In this document: one piece after another, positions 23,756-32,095 of the stretch
Layout: the number at the start of each line of letters is the position of its first letter
How positions within the stretch are numbered: the first letter of the stretch is position 1
Assembly: GCF_001931485.1 (NCBI RefSeq)
Contig: NZ_MSDV01000046.1
Location: 248,001 to 312,000 of the forward strand
Source: Burkholderia sp. SRS-W-2-2016
GTDB taxonomy: Bacteria; Pseudomonadota; Gammaproteobacteria; Burkholderiales; Burkholderiaceae
Direction of reading: 5' to 3'
Length of the DNA: 64,000 bases
Made by a program: the position numbers and the translations under genes
Notes under the pieces: model-generated
Told to the model about the DNA's origin: nothing
Seen by the model: the letters and a program-made list of their open reading frames with translations, nothing else
The model's database searches: none

Positions 23756-25492
23756 TTAGCGCGCGAGTGCCGCGCGCACTTTGTCGATCACCGTTTGAGC
23801 GGCGTTCTCGACCGGCAGCAGCGTCGCTTCGGTATCGCGACGGCCCTGATATTCGAGCTTGCCGTCCTTCAGACCGCGGTCGCCGATCACCAGGCGATGC
23901 GGCACGCCGATCAGCTCCCAGTCCGCGAACATCACGCCCGGGCGCTCGCCGCGATCGTCGAGGATCACGTCGATGCCCGCGGCGGCCAGTTCCGCGTACA
24001 GCTTGTCGGCCTGCTCGCGCACCGCGTCGCTGCGGTCATAGCCCATCGGGCACAGCACGACTTCGAACGGCGCGATCGATTCCGGCCAGATGATGCCCTT
24101 GTCGTCGAAGTTCTGTTCGATCGCGGCGCCCAGGATACGCGTGACGCCGATGCCGTAGCAGCCCATTTCCATCGGCCGCGGCTTGCCGGTTTCGTCGAGG
24201 CAGGTCGCGTTCATCGCTTCGGAATACTTGGTGCCGAGCTGGAACACGTGGCCCACTTCGATGCCGCGGCAGATATCGATCACGCCCTTGCCGTCCGGCG
24301 ACGGATCGCCCTTCTTCACGTTGCGGATATCGGCGACGACCGGTTCCGGCAGATCGCGGCCCCAGTTCACGCCGATGATGTGGTAGTCGACCTCGTTCGC
24401 GCCGACCACGAAGTCGCTCATGTTCGCGACCGTGCGGTCCGCGATCACGTTGACCGGCTTCTTCGTGCCGATCGGGCCGAGGTAGCCCGGCGGCGTGCCG
24501 AAAGTCTCGACGATCTCGGCTTCTGTCGCCATGCGGAAGTTAGCGAGGCCGGGCAGCTTGGCCGCCTTGATCTCGTTCAGGTCGTGATCGCCGCGCAGCA
24601 TCAGCAGCCAGATGGTGGCCGGCGCGCCTTCGTTCTCGGTCGCGAGCACGACCGACTTGATCGTGCGCTCGAGCGGAATGTTCAGCAGTTCGGCGACCGC
24701 CTCGCACTTCGCCTTGCCGGGCGTCGCGGTCTTCTTCATGTCTTCCGCCGGCGCCGCGCGCTCAGCGAGCAGCGGCAGCGCTTCCGCCGCCTCGACGTTC
24801 GCGGCGAACTCCGAGGTCGGGCAATAGGCGATGTCGTCTTCGCCGGTCTCGGCGATCACGTGAAATTCATGCGAGCCGCTGCCGCCGATCGAACCGTTGT
24901 CGGCCGCGACCGCGCGGAAGTCCAGACCGAGGCGCGTGAAAATGCGCACGTACGCGTCGTACATCTTGCGATACGACTCGCGCAGACCTTCGGCGTCCTT
25001 ATCGAACGAGTACGCGTCCTTCATGATGAACTCGCGGCCGCGCATCACGCCGAAACGCGGACGGATTTCGTCGCGGAACTTGGTCTGGATCTGGTAGAAG
25101 TTGACCGGCAGCTGACGGTAGCTCTTGATCTGGTTGCGCGCGATGTCGGTGACGACTTCCTCGTGCGTCGGGCCCATCACGAAGTCCGCCTGCTTGCGGT
25201 CCTTGAAGCGCAGCAGCTCGGGGCCGTACTTTTCCCAGCGGCCCGATTCCTGCCACAGTTCGGCCGGCTGCACCGCCGGCATCAGCAGCTCGATCCCGCC
25301 TGCCCGATTCATTTCCTCGCGCACGATCGCTTCCACCTTGCGGATCGAACGCAGGCCGATCGGCAGGTAGTTATAGATACCGCCGGCCACGCGACGGATC
25401 ATGCCCGCGCGCACCATGAGCTTGTGGCTGATGATTTCGGCGTCGGCGGGCGCTTCTTTCAGGGTGCCGATAAAGAAACGGGAGGCTTTCAT
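23756..25492 (-). CDS. proS: Prolyl-tRNA synthetase
   Basis: A 578-residue class II synthetase that charges tRNA-Pro. Motif 1 region SGRWEKYGPELLRFKDR, motif 2 FRDEIRPRFGVMRGREF, and motif 3 GCYGIGVTRILGAAIEQ are all present. An inserted editing domain occupies about residues 225-405, as in bacterial-type ProRS that clears alanyl-tRNA-Pro. The anticodon-binding domain is C-terminal. A tRNA-Pro(CGG) gene lies 6 kb away. Upstream there is a 304-bp gap to the divergent rppH. Confidence 0.97.
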   Translation of the reverse strand: MKASRFFIGTLKEAPADAEIISHKLMVRAGMIRRVAGGIYNYLPIGLRSIRKVEAIVREEMNRAGGIELLMPAVQPAELWQESGRWEKYGPELLRFKDRKQADFVMGPTHEEVVTDIARNQIKSYRQLPVNFYQIQTKFRDEIRPRFGVMRGREFIMKDAYSFDKDAEGLRESYRKMYDAYVRIFTRLGLDFRAVAADNGSIGGSGSHEFHVIAETGEDDIAYCPTSEFAANVEAAEALPLLAERAAPAEDMKKTATPGKAKCEAVAELLNIPLERTIKSVVLATENEGAPATIWLLMLRGDHDLNEIKAAKLPGLANFRMATEAEIVETFGTPPGYLGPIGTKKPVNVIADRTVANMSDFVVGANEVDYHIIGVNWGRDLPEPVVADIRNVKKGDPSPDGKGVIDICRGIEVGHVFQLGTKYSEAMNATCLDETGKPRPMEMGCYGIGVTRILGAAIEQNFDDKGIIWPESIAPFEVVLCPMGYDRSDAVREQADKLYAELAAAGIDVILDDRGERPGVMFADWELIGVPHRLVIGDRGLKDGKLEYQGRRDTEATLLPVENAAQTVIDKVRAALAR

Positions 25493-25796
25493 TCAGATTA
25501 TCCAAAAGCGGCGGCTCCGGAAGGACCGCCCGAAAAGGTGAAAACGTTGGGAAAATCGACACGGATCCGTCGCGCGGCCGGCGCGCTTCGCTCGACCGGC
25601 GCCGCGCGCTGCCCCGGCACGGCGCTGCAACCGCCGCGCAAAGCCTTTCTCACAAGGGATCAGGCACGGAAAACCGACAGGCTACCGCAAACACCGGCCG
25701 GTTGCGGCTAATCGCTCCATTCTTATGCGATTCGGTGCGTAGGGTCCGTTATCTGTTTATAATCAAAGCAATTTTAAAGGATTCGAAGGTGGTTGT
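25493..25796. other. Intergenic region between proS and rppH
   Basis: 304 bp between divergent genes. It holds a TATAAT element for rppH. On the proS side the DNA is GC-rich with several short inverted repeats but no clear promoter or gene. Confidence 0.5.
25758..25763 (+). promoter_or_regulatory. Candidate -10 element of rppH
   Basis: A perfect TATAAT 34 bp before the rppH start. No good -35 is present at 16-18 bp. Confidence 0.4.
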
Positions 25797-26534
25797 ATGC
25801 TGGATCGTGAAGGCTTTCGCCCGAACGTCGGCATCATCCTCTTGAACGCGCACAACGAGGTGTTTTGGGGCAAACGGCTCCGTGAACATTCCTGGCAGTT
25901 TCCGCAAGGGGGCATCAAATACGGTGAGACCCCCGTGCAAGCGATGTATCGGGAGTTACACGAAGAGACCGGACTGCTGCCTGAGCACGTCAAGGTGATC
26001 GGTCGCACGCGCGACTGGTTGCGTTACGAGGTGCCTGACAAGTTCATCAAGCGTGAAGTACGCGGTCATTACCGCGGCCAGAAGCAAATCTGGTTCTTGC
26101 TACGGATGGTAGGACGCGACTGCGACATCTGCTTGCGCGCCACCGACCACCCCGAGTTCGATGCGTGGCGCTGGAACGAGTACTGGGTGCCGCTCGACTG
26201 TGTGATCGAGTTCAAGCGGGATGTGTATCAGTTGGCGCTGACGGAGCTGTCCCGTTTCATGCGCCGGCCTGCGCCGCGTGCGGAAAAACCTGGCGGGCAT
26301 CATGGATCGCGCTACCCCCGGGTAGCGTCGTCGATGCAAAGCCCGCCGGATTCCACGGTAAGCACGGTCACTACGGTCGTGTCCGTGAGTTCGGTCAGCG
26401 TCGAGACTTCGACGCGCGTGCTGATTCTGCCGGATTGCGGTGCCGGTGGTCAGGGTTCGCTAAACCCCGAGCACGAGCACGAAACGGCCGACGAAGCCGC
26501 CGCCCCGCTGGTCCGGCGGAGCGTGCGCGATTAA
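25797..26534 (+). CDS. rppH: RNA pyrophosphohydrolase with a long C-terminal tail
   Basis: A 245-residue Nudix enzyme that removes pyrophosphate from 5'-triphosphate RNA ends and so triggers mRNA decay. The start MLDREGFRPNVGIILLN and the WGKRLREHSWQFPQGGI segment are RppH hallmarks; the Nudix box runs from Gly38 to Leu60 (GETPVQAMYRELHEETGL). Homology ends near residue 160. The last 85 residues are Ser/Thr/Val-rich, then acidic, and probably disordered; E. coli RppH ends at 176. The extension is in the same frame with high GC, so it looks genuine. Confidence 0.93.
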   Translation: MLDREGFRPNVGIILLNAHNEVFWGKRLREHSWQFPQGGIKYGETPVQAMYRELHEETGLLPEHVKVIGRTRDWLRYEVPDKFIKREVRGHYRGQKQIWFLLRMVGRDCDICLRATDHPEFDAWRWNEYWVPLDCVIEFKRDVYQLALTELSRFMRRPAPRAEKPGGHHGSRYPRVASSMQSPPDSTVSTVTTVVSVSSVSVETSTRVLILPDCGAGGQGSLNPEHEHETADEAAAPLVRRSVRD

Positions 26535-26610
26535 CCATTCCGGGCGGCTGTCCACGCCGCCTCTCTCCGGCGCGGCTTTCGAGCCGCGCCCGTCTTTTGA
26601 GGGAATCAGA

Positions 26611-27168
26611 TTGAAAGCATTTGCACTCGCTGTGGCGTGCGTCGCCACCGGCGCCCTGCTGGCAGGCTGTTCGAGCGCCGGCAAACCGAGCAATAAAGAC
26701 GACAGCGCGTTCGTGTATCTGCTGGACCGCAAGGGCACCTGGGTGGAGAACAAGGTGGACACGTTGCCGCCGCTGCCGACCGACGCGAATCTGCTGCCGT
26801 TCGAAGTTTCCGGCAACACGCCGCTGCACTTTGCGATCGATCCGAAGTCGCTCAGCGTCGGCGACGACGGCGTCGTGCGTTATACGGTGGTGGTCACGAG
26901 CCCGGGCGGTGCACGCAACGTCAGCTATCAGGGCATTCGTTGCGACACTTACGAATGGCGTCAATACGCGGCCCTGAATGCCGATCACGACGATTGGGAC
27001 CGGACCGTCGCCAATGATTTTTCGCGGATCGAAAACGGCGCGCTGAATGCGTATCAGGCTGCGCTGTATCAGGACTACATGTGCGCGAACAAGATCCCGG
27101 TCGGCGGTGCGAAGCAGATCGTCGAGAACATTCGCTACAAGCGCACGCAGACGTCGCTGATTCACTGA
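26611..27168 (+). CDS. CNP1-like family lipoprotein
   Basis: A 185-residue exported protein. The signal peptide ends LLAGCSSAG with lipidated Cys20. The body contains DTLPPLPTDANLLPFEV, then GIRCDTYEWRQYA and a C-terminal GAKQIVENIRYKR, matching the CNP1-like family named after a Neisseria/Burkholderia protein of unknown role. The start is TTG at 26611 with GAGGGA upstream. It follows rppH by 76 bp and ends at a two-way terminator shared with proB. Confidence 0.8.
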   Translation: MKAFALAVACVATGALLAGCSSAGKPSNKDDSAFVYLLDRKGTWVENKVDTLPPLPTDANLLPFEVSGNTPLHFAIDPKSLSVGDDGVVRYTVVVTSPGGARNVSYQGIRCDTYEWRQYAALNADHDDWDRTVANDFSRIENGALNAYQAALYQDYMCANKIPVGGAKQIVENIRYKRTQTSLIH

Positions 27169-27190
27169 AGCTGCATACCGTCCGCGGATG

Positions 27191-27229
27191 AAAAAAAGCC
27201 GTTCCAGCCTGCGCTGGAACGGCTTTTTT
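27191..27229. terminator. Bidirectional terminator between the CNP1-like gene and proB
   Basis: AGCCGTTCCAGC and GCTGGAACGGCT pair perfectly over 12 bp with loop CTGC, flanked by seven A and six T. Confidence 0.9.
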
Positions 27230-27276
27230 ATAGCCTTGTGCTTCTTATTGATTCTCTTCGCGTGTCCGAAGAAACA

Positions 27277-28395
27277 TCAAATCAGCACGAGATTGTCGCG
27301 ATGAATCAGCTCCGGCTCGAGCATGTATCCGAGCACCGATTCGATCTCGCCGCTTGGGCGCCGCTGGATCAGCTTGGTTTCCGCGCTGCTGTAGTTGGTC
27401 AAACCGCGCGCGACCTCGCGGCCCTGCGCGCTCACGCACGCAATCACCTCGCCGCGCGCAAACGCGCCCTGCACGCCGACGATGCCGATCGGCAGCAAGC
27501 TCTTGCCGCCCGCGGTCAGCTTTTCGACCGCGCCATCGTCGATCACGACGTGGCCGCGCACCTGCAGGTGATCGGCCATCCATTGCTTGCGTGCCGCCAT
27601 GCGCGCGGTCCGCGCGATCAGCTGGGTGCCGATCGCCTCGCCCGCGGCCAGCCGCAGCAGCACGTCCGCCTCGCGGCCGCTCGCGATCACCGTATTGGCG
27701 CCGCTATGTGCCGCGCGCTTGGCGGCGAGAATCTTGGTCAGCATGCCGCCGCGGCCGAGGCTCGAACCCGCGCCGCCAGCCATCGCTTCGAGTTCCGGCG
27801 CGCCGGCATCGGCTTGCTGCACGAGCGTCGCGCTCGGATCCTTGCGCGGATCGGCGGTGAACAGGCCCTGCTGGTCGGTCAGAATGATCAGCGCGTCGCC
27901 TTCGATCAGATTGGCAACCAGCGCGCCGAGCGTGTCGTTGTCGCCGAACTTGATTTCGTCGGTCACGACCGTGTCGTTCTCGTTGATGATCGGCACGACG
28001 CCCAGACGTAGCAGCGTCAGCAGTGTGGAGCGCGCGTTCAGATAGCGCTCGCGGTCGGCGAGGTCGGCGTGCGTGAGCAGGATTTGCGCGGTCTGGATCG
28101 AGTGCTCGGCGAAACGGCTCTCGTACACCTGCGCGAGCCCCATCTGGCCGACGGCCGCGGCCGCCTGCAATTCGTCGATCTCACGCGGCCGCTTGGTCCA
28201 GCCGAGCCGCTGCATGCCTTCGGCAATCGCGCCCGAGCTGACCAGCACCACTTCCTTACCCTGCGCGCGCAGCGCGGCAATCTGCGCGGCCCAACGGCCG
28301 ATCGCCGCATGATCGAGGCCGCGCCCGTCGTTGGTGACGAGGCTCGAGCCGACTTTGACTACCAATCGCCGTGAATCTGCGATGACGGAACGCAT
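27277..28395 (-). CDS. proB: Glutamate 5-kinase
   Basis: A 372-residue enzyme that phosphorylates glutamate in the first step of proline synthesis and is usually inhibited by proline. The N-terminal kinase begins RRLVVKVGSSLVTN; further signatures are VSSGAIAEGMQRLGW and PIINENDTVV. The C-terminal 95 residues are a PUA domain, so this is the long form. It lies 69 bp downstream of obgE, an arrangement common in betaproteobacteria. proA is not in this window. Confidence 0.96.
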   Translation of the reverse strand: MRSVIADSRRLVVKVGSSLVTNDGRGLDHAAIGRWAAQIAALRAQGKEVVLVSSGAIAEGMQRLGWTKRPREIDELQAAAAVGQMGLAQVYESRFAEHSIQTAQILLTHADLADRERYLNARSTLLTLLRLGVVPIINENDTVVTDEIKFGDNDTLGALVANLIEGDALIILTDQQGLFTADPRKDPSATLVQQADAGAPELEAMAGGAGSSLGRGGMLTKILAAKRAAHSGANTVIASGREADVLLRLAAGEAIGTQLIARTARMAARKQWMADHLQVRGHVVIDDGAVEKLTAGGKSLLPIGIVGVQGAFARGEVIACVSAQGREVARGLTNYSSAETKLIQRRPSGEIESVLGYMLEPELIHRDNLVLI

Positions 28396-28464
28396 TGTGC
28401 GCTGTCTCCCAAGATGACCCCTGATGCATACCGGCAGCCGCCGCTGGCCGCCGGCGCTCGAGTT

Positions 28465-29586
28465 TTATTCCTGCGGTTCGGTGCTGGAGTCGCCGGCCGG
28501 GCGCGCCGCGTCCGCCCCTTCGCGGAAGCGCACGTCGGACGCGAGATCTTCGGCTTCGGCCGCGCGCTGCGCGTCGGAATGCTCGGCGAGATAGTCGAAC
28601 ACCGCGTAGCAAAGGTTCTCACAGCCCTGACCGGTCAGTGCCGAGATTTCGAACACCGGGCCGTCCCAGCCGAAGCCTTCGAGGAAGTTCGCGACGCGTG
28701 CTTCGCGCTCATCCTCGGGCACCATGTCGAGCTTGTTCAGCACGAGCCAGCGCGGCTTCTGGTACAGCAGTTCGTCGTATTTGCGCAGTTCGTTGACGAT
28801 CGCCTTCGCTTCCGCGACCGGGTCGACCGATTCGTCGAACGGCGCGATGTCGACGATGTGCAGCAGCAGACCTGTGCGCTGCAGGTGACGCAGGAACTGA
28901 TGGCCGAGGCCCGCGCCTTCCGCCGCGCCTTCGATCAGGCCCGGAATGTCGGCGATCACGAAGCTGCGGCTCGGCCCGACGCGCACCACGCCGAGATTCG
29001 GCGCCAGCGTCGTGAACGGGTAGTCGGCGATTTTCGGCTTCGCGTTCGACACCGACGAGATAAACGTCGACTTGCCGGCATTCGGCATGCCGAGCAGACC
29101 GACGTCGGCCAGCACCTTCAGCTCGAGGCGCACCATGCGGCGCTCGCCCGGCTTGCCGTCGGTCTTCTGACGCGGCGCGCGGTTGGTACTGGACTTGAAA
29201 TGCAGGTTGCCGAGGCCGCCGGCGCCGCCCTGCGCGATCTGCACGCTCTGATTGTGCTCGGTCAGATCGGCGATCAGCTCGCCGGTTTCCATATCGGTGA
29301 TGGTCGTGCCGACCGGCATGCGCAGCGTGATGTCGTCGCCGCCCTTGCCATAGCAGTCCGAGCCGCGGCCGTTTTCGCCGTTGCGCGCCAGATGCTTTTT
29401 CGCGTAGCGGTAGTCGATCAGCGTATTGATATTGCGATCGGCGAGCGCGATCACGCTGCCGCCTCGGCCGCCGTCGCCGCCGTCGGGGCCGCCGAACGGA
29501 ACGAATTTCTCGCGGCGCATCGACGCGCTGCCATCCCCTCCGTCGCCGGCGATGACTTCAATCCTCGCTTCGTCAATGAACTTCAT
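28465..29586 (-). CDS. obgE: Obg GTPase (ribosome assembly and stress)
   Basis: A 373-residue GTPase linked to 50S maturation, ppGpp response and chromosome segregation. The glycine-rich Obg fold covers residues 1-158 (GGDGGDGSASMRREKF, GGDGGRGG). The G domain has GMPNAGKSTF (G1), DIPGLIEGA (G3) and NKLDMV (G4). The short C-terminal tail is acidic. It is downstream of rplU-rpmA on the same strand, but a two-way terminator lies between, so it may have its own promoter. A 10-bp direct repeat sits just before it. Confidence 0.96.
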   Translation of the reverse strand: MKFIDEARIEVIAGDGGDGSASMRREKFVPFGGPDGGDGGRGGSVIALADRNINTLIDYRYAKKHLARNGENGRGSDCYGKGGDDITLRMPVGTTITDMETGELIADLTEHNQSVQIAQGGAGGLGNLHFKSSTNRAPRQKTDGKPGERRMVRLELKVLADVGLLGMPNAGKSTFISSVSNAKPKIADYPFTTLAPNLGVVRVGPSRSFVIADIPGLIEGAAEGAGLGHQFLRHLQRTGLLLHIVDIAPFDESVDPVAEAKAIVNELRKYDELLYQKPRWLVLNKLDMVPEDEREARVANFLEGFGWDGPVFEISALTGQGCENLCYAVFDYLAEHSDAQRAAEAEDLASDVRFREGADAARPAGDSSTEPQE

Positions 29587-29608
29587 GCGTAACTCCGTCC
29601 CGTTGTAC

Positions 29609-29632
29609 TGCCTGATTGGTGCTGCCTGATTG
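29609..29632. repeat. Direct repeat upstream of obgE
   Basis: TGCCTGATTG occurs twice, starts 14 bp apart, 23-46 bp before the obgE start on its upstream side. Possible operator; no known factor assigned. Confidence 0.35.
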
Positions 29633-29780
29633 TGCCGCAGAGGTGATGCAGGAATGCTGCCGACCTGATTCTGCTATTTTGCCGCGCGCGCCGCGCGTTG
29701 ATCAATCGACCGAACGGCATATGGCCGCCGCCGATATGCGCTCTGCGCCACGGCCGCGGCACGCTACAGCGCGCCGCAAT

Positions 29781-29815
29781 AAAAAAGGCCCCGCGAACTT
29801 CGCGGGGCCTTTTTT
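29781..29815. terminator. Terminator downstream of rpmA
   Basis: AAAAAAGGCCCCGCGA and TCGCGGGGCCTTTTTT are perfectly complementary around a 3-nt loop, making it efficient on either strand. Confidence 0.9.
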
Positions 29816-29843
29816 CGGTCCTGAAGCCCGTGCCTGATTAAAC

Positions 29844-30104
29844 TCAGGCTGCCGGGACGACGGAAACGGTGTGCTTCTTCGCCGCGCCCTTGGTCGAGAA
29901 CTGGACGTGGCCGTCCTTCAGCGCGAACAGGGTGTGATCCTTGCCCATGCCGACGTTCTCACCAGCGTGCATACGCGTACCGCGCTGACGCACGATGATG
30001 CCACCAGCGTTGATAGCCTGGCCGCCGTAAACCTTCACGCCGAGGCGTTTCGATTCGGAGTCGCGGCCGTTCCGGGACGATCCGCCTGCCTTTTTGTGTG
30101 CCAT
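29844..30104 (-). CDS. rpmA: 50S ribosomal protein L27
   Basis: An 86-residue ribosomal protein at the peptidyl transferase centre. The opening MAHKKAGGSSRNGRDSESK and IIVRQRGTRMHAGENVG are diagnostic. No N-terminal cleavage extension of the Firmicute type is present. It follows rplU by 25 bp and is closed by a strong terminator. Confidence 0.98.
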   Translation of the reverse strand: MAHKKAGGSSRNGRDSESKRLGVKVYGGQAINAGGIIVRQRGTRMHAGENVGMGKDHTLFALKDGHVQFSTKGAAKKHTVSVVPAA

Positions 30105-30129
30105 TTGATGTGCTCCTTAACCGGTGCGC

Positions 30130-30441
30130 TTACGCGTTGATCGCGTCGATGCGCAGTTCGGTGTAGTTCTGGCGGTGGCCGCCATGCTTCTGGTAGTGCT
30201 TCCGGCGACGCATCTTGAAGATGGTCACTTTTGCGTGACGACCTTGCGACACGACGGTAGCCTTGACGGAAGCCCCACTGACCAGCGGCGTACCGAACTT
30301 AATCGATTCGCCTTCGCCCACTGCGAGAACCTGGTCGAGCGTGATTTCAGCGTCAATGTCTGCCGGTATCTGTTCTACTTTAAGTTTTTCGCCGACGGCA
30401 ACTTTATACTGCTTGCCACCGGTTTTTATGACCGCGTACAT
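30130..30441 (-). CDS. rplU: 50S ribosomal protein L21
   Basis: A 103-residue 23S rRNA-binding protein. It begins MYAVIKTGGKQYKV and ends with KMRRRKHYQKHGGHRQ and TELRIDAI, as in other L21 proteins. A longer open frame upstream has no family match, so ATG 30441 is used. A strong promoter lies 56-84 bp upstream. Confidence 0.98.
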   Translation of the reverse strand: MYAVIKTGGKQYKVAVGEKLKVEQIPADIDAEITLDQVLAVGEGESIKFGTPLVSGASVKATVVSQGRHAKVTIFKMRRRKHYQKHGGHRQNYTELRIDAINA

Positions 30442-30496
30442 TGAGAACCTCACTCTGTGTTCATTTTTTCCCACGCACCGCGCGCGGAAACCCTCG

Positions 30497-30525
30497 ATTA
30501 TACATAGAGTTAGCTTCGCGGTCAA
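30497..30525 (-). promoter_or_regulatory. Sigma70 promoter of rplU-rpmA
   Basis: On the minus strand TTGACC (30525-30520) and a perfect TATAAT (30502-30497) are separated by the ideal 17 bp. Confidence 0.75.
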
Positions 30526-30704
30526 AGACCGCTTAGCAAGCGGGCGGGTTCGCCGCGCCACCCTTTCCCACCGCCGCTGCGAGCCGCCACCGGACGCCAC
30601 GAGCAGCCTCGGACACCCCACGCGCAACCCCGGCGCCCGGCGCCAGCGCCGCCCGGAACGCAGCCGCGCCACAGTCAAACGACCCGGAAATAGCCCGCTC
30701 GCCT

Positions 30705-30710
30705 TATAAT
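30705..30710 (+). promoter_or_regulatory. Candidate -10 element of ispB
   Basis: Perfect TATAAT 27 bp before the ispB start; the -35 position is not recognisable. Confidence 0.45.
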
Positions 30711-30736
30711 TCGCGGCACTACTCAATTCAGCCATC

Positions 30737-31729
30737 ATGTCGTCGACCGCCACCCCCTCTCCCAACGTCGCCAACCTGCTTGCTCCGATCTCCGAAGACA
30801 TGCAGCAGGTCAATCGCGTCATCCGGCAACGTCTTGCGTCGGACGTGATGCTGATCAACCAGATCTCCGAGTACATCATCAGTGCCGGCGGCAAGCGGCT
30901 GCGTCCCGCGCTGCTCCTGCTGGTGGCGGGCGCGCTGGGCGACACGACGGGACACCGGCACGAACTGGCCGCGGTCGTCGAGTTTATCCATACGGCGACG
31001 CTGCTGCATGACGACGTGGTCGACGAATCCGATCTGCGGCGCGGCCGCCAGACCGCCAATGCGCTGTTCGGCAACGCCGCCAGCGTGCTGGTCGGCGACT
31101 TCCTTTACTCCCGCTCGTTCCAGATGATGGTCGGCGTGGGCAAGATGCGCGTGATGGAAATTCTGTCCGAGGCGACCAACATCATCTCCGAAGGCGAAGT
31201 GCTGCAGTTGCTGAACATGCACGATGCGGACGTCGACGAAGCCCGCTATATGCAGGTGATCCGCTATAAGACAGCCAAGCTGTTCGAAGCGGCGGCCCAG
31301 CTCGGCGCGGTGCTCGCCGGCGCGGACGCGAAGACCGAAGCGGCCGCCGCCGAATACGGCCGCCGCATCGGCACCGCGTTCCAGATCATGGACGACTGGC
31401 TCGACTACACCGGCACGGCCGAATCGATGGGCAAGAACGCCGGCGACGACCTGCGCGAAGGCAAACCGACGCTGCCGCTGATCTATCTGATCGAACGCGG
31501 CACGCCCGAACAGTCGGCGCTCGCGCGCGAAGCGATCGAGCAAGGCGGCACGGACCGTTTCGACACGATTTTCGACGCGATCACGCGTTCGGGCGCGCTC
31601 GACCACACGCTGGAATGTGCGAAACAGGAAGCTCAAGCAGCCGCCGTAGCAATTTCTTCATTTCCCCATTCCATTTTCAAAGAGAGCCTGCTAGAATTAT
31701 GTTCTTACTCGACGGCAAGACAGTCTTGA
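30737..31729 (+). CDS. ispB: Octaprenyl (polyprenyl) diphosphate synthase
   Basis: A 330-residue trans-prenyltransferase making the side chain of ubiquinone from IPP and an allylic starter. The first aspartate-rich motif is DDVVD at residues 92-96 with the upstream GGKRLRPALL, and the second is DDWLD near residue 220. Chain length (C40 is usual in Burkholderiaceae) is inferred from family. The position divergent from rplU is typical. A perfect 8-bp inverted repeat covers its stop codon. Confidence 0.94.
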   Translation: MSSTATPSPNVANLLAPISEDMQQVNRVIRQRLASDVMLINQISEYIISAGGKRLRPALLLLVAGALGDTTGHRHELAAVVEFIHTATLLHDDVVDESDLRRGRQTANALFGNAASVLVGDFLYSRSFQMMVGVGKMRVMEILSEATNIISEGEVLQLLNMHDADVDEARYMQVIRYKTAKLFEAAAQLGAVLAGADAKTEAAAAEYGRRIGTAFQIMDDWLDYTGTAESMGKNAGDDLREGKPTLPLIYLIERGTPEQSALAREAIEQGGTDRFDTIFDAITRSGALDHTLECAKQEAQAAAVAISSFPHSIFKESLLELCSYSTARQS

Positions 31730-31738
31730 ACAAGACTG
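31721..31738. repeat. Perfect inverted repeat over the ispB stop
   Basis: CAGTCTTG AA CAAGACTG; 8-bp arms with a 2-bp centre, enclosing the TGA at 31727-31729 and 40 bp before the tRNA gene. Confidence 0.55.
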
Positions 31739-31778
31739 AAACGCCGGATTAGTCTGAATCGAGTCAGCAGTACCAAAT

Positions 31779-31855
31779 CGGGGTGTAGCTTAGCCTGGTA
31801 GAGCGCTACGTTCGGGACGTAGAGGCCGGAGGTTCGAATCCTCTCACCCCGACCA
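31779..31855 (+). tRNA. tRNA-Pro (anticodon CGG)
   Basis: A complete 77-nt cloverleaf with encoded CCA. Acceptor CGGGGTG pairs with CACCCCG, the D arm has AGCCTGGTAGAGCG, the anticodon stem CTACG/CGTAG holds loop TTCGGGA (anticodon CGG, reading CCG), and the T arm has GGTTCGAATCC. It lies directly behind ispB and is followed by a terminator. Confidence 0.97.
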
Positions 31856-31880
31856 GATTCTCCTTGTTAGATCAAGGTTC

Positions 31881-31918
31881 AAAAACCGCCGCAGCGATGC
31901 TCGGCGGTTTTTTGTTTT
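31881..31918 (+). terminator. Terminator of tRNA-Pro
   Basis: AAACCGCCG and CGGCGGTTT pair around a 10-nt loop, followed by TTTTTTGTTTT. Confidence 0.85.
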
Positions 31919-32054
31919 GCGCGGCATGTTTTCGTACGCGTCTCTTTGCGCCGCACTGCTATCTTCTCTTTGTGACGGCCGGCCGCAAGACTGCCGCCGG
32001 TCCACGCTAGTCGGGCCGCCAGACCGCCGCCGCGGCGGTACGCGCAGGTCCCTC

Positions 32055-32063
32055 TGCTATATT
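32055..32063 (+). promoter_or_regulatory. Extended -10 promoter of the CorC-like gene
   Basis: TGCTATATT fits the extended -10 form TGnTATAAT with one mismatch, 33 bp before the GTG start. Confidence 0.45.
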
Positions 32064-32095
32064 CTCTCCATCCTTTCCCTCATTTTTCACGACGC

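Noticed and set aside
31779..32095. tRNA-Pro as an integration site with a mobile element
   Set aside because: No integrase, no repeated tRNA 3' end, and core genes with native composition follow directly.
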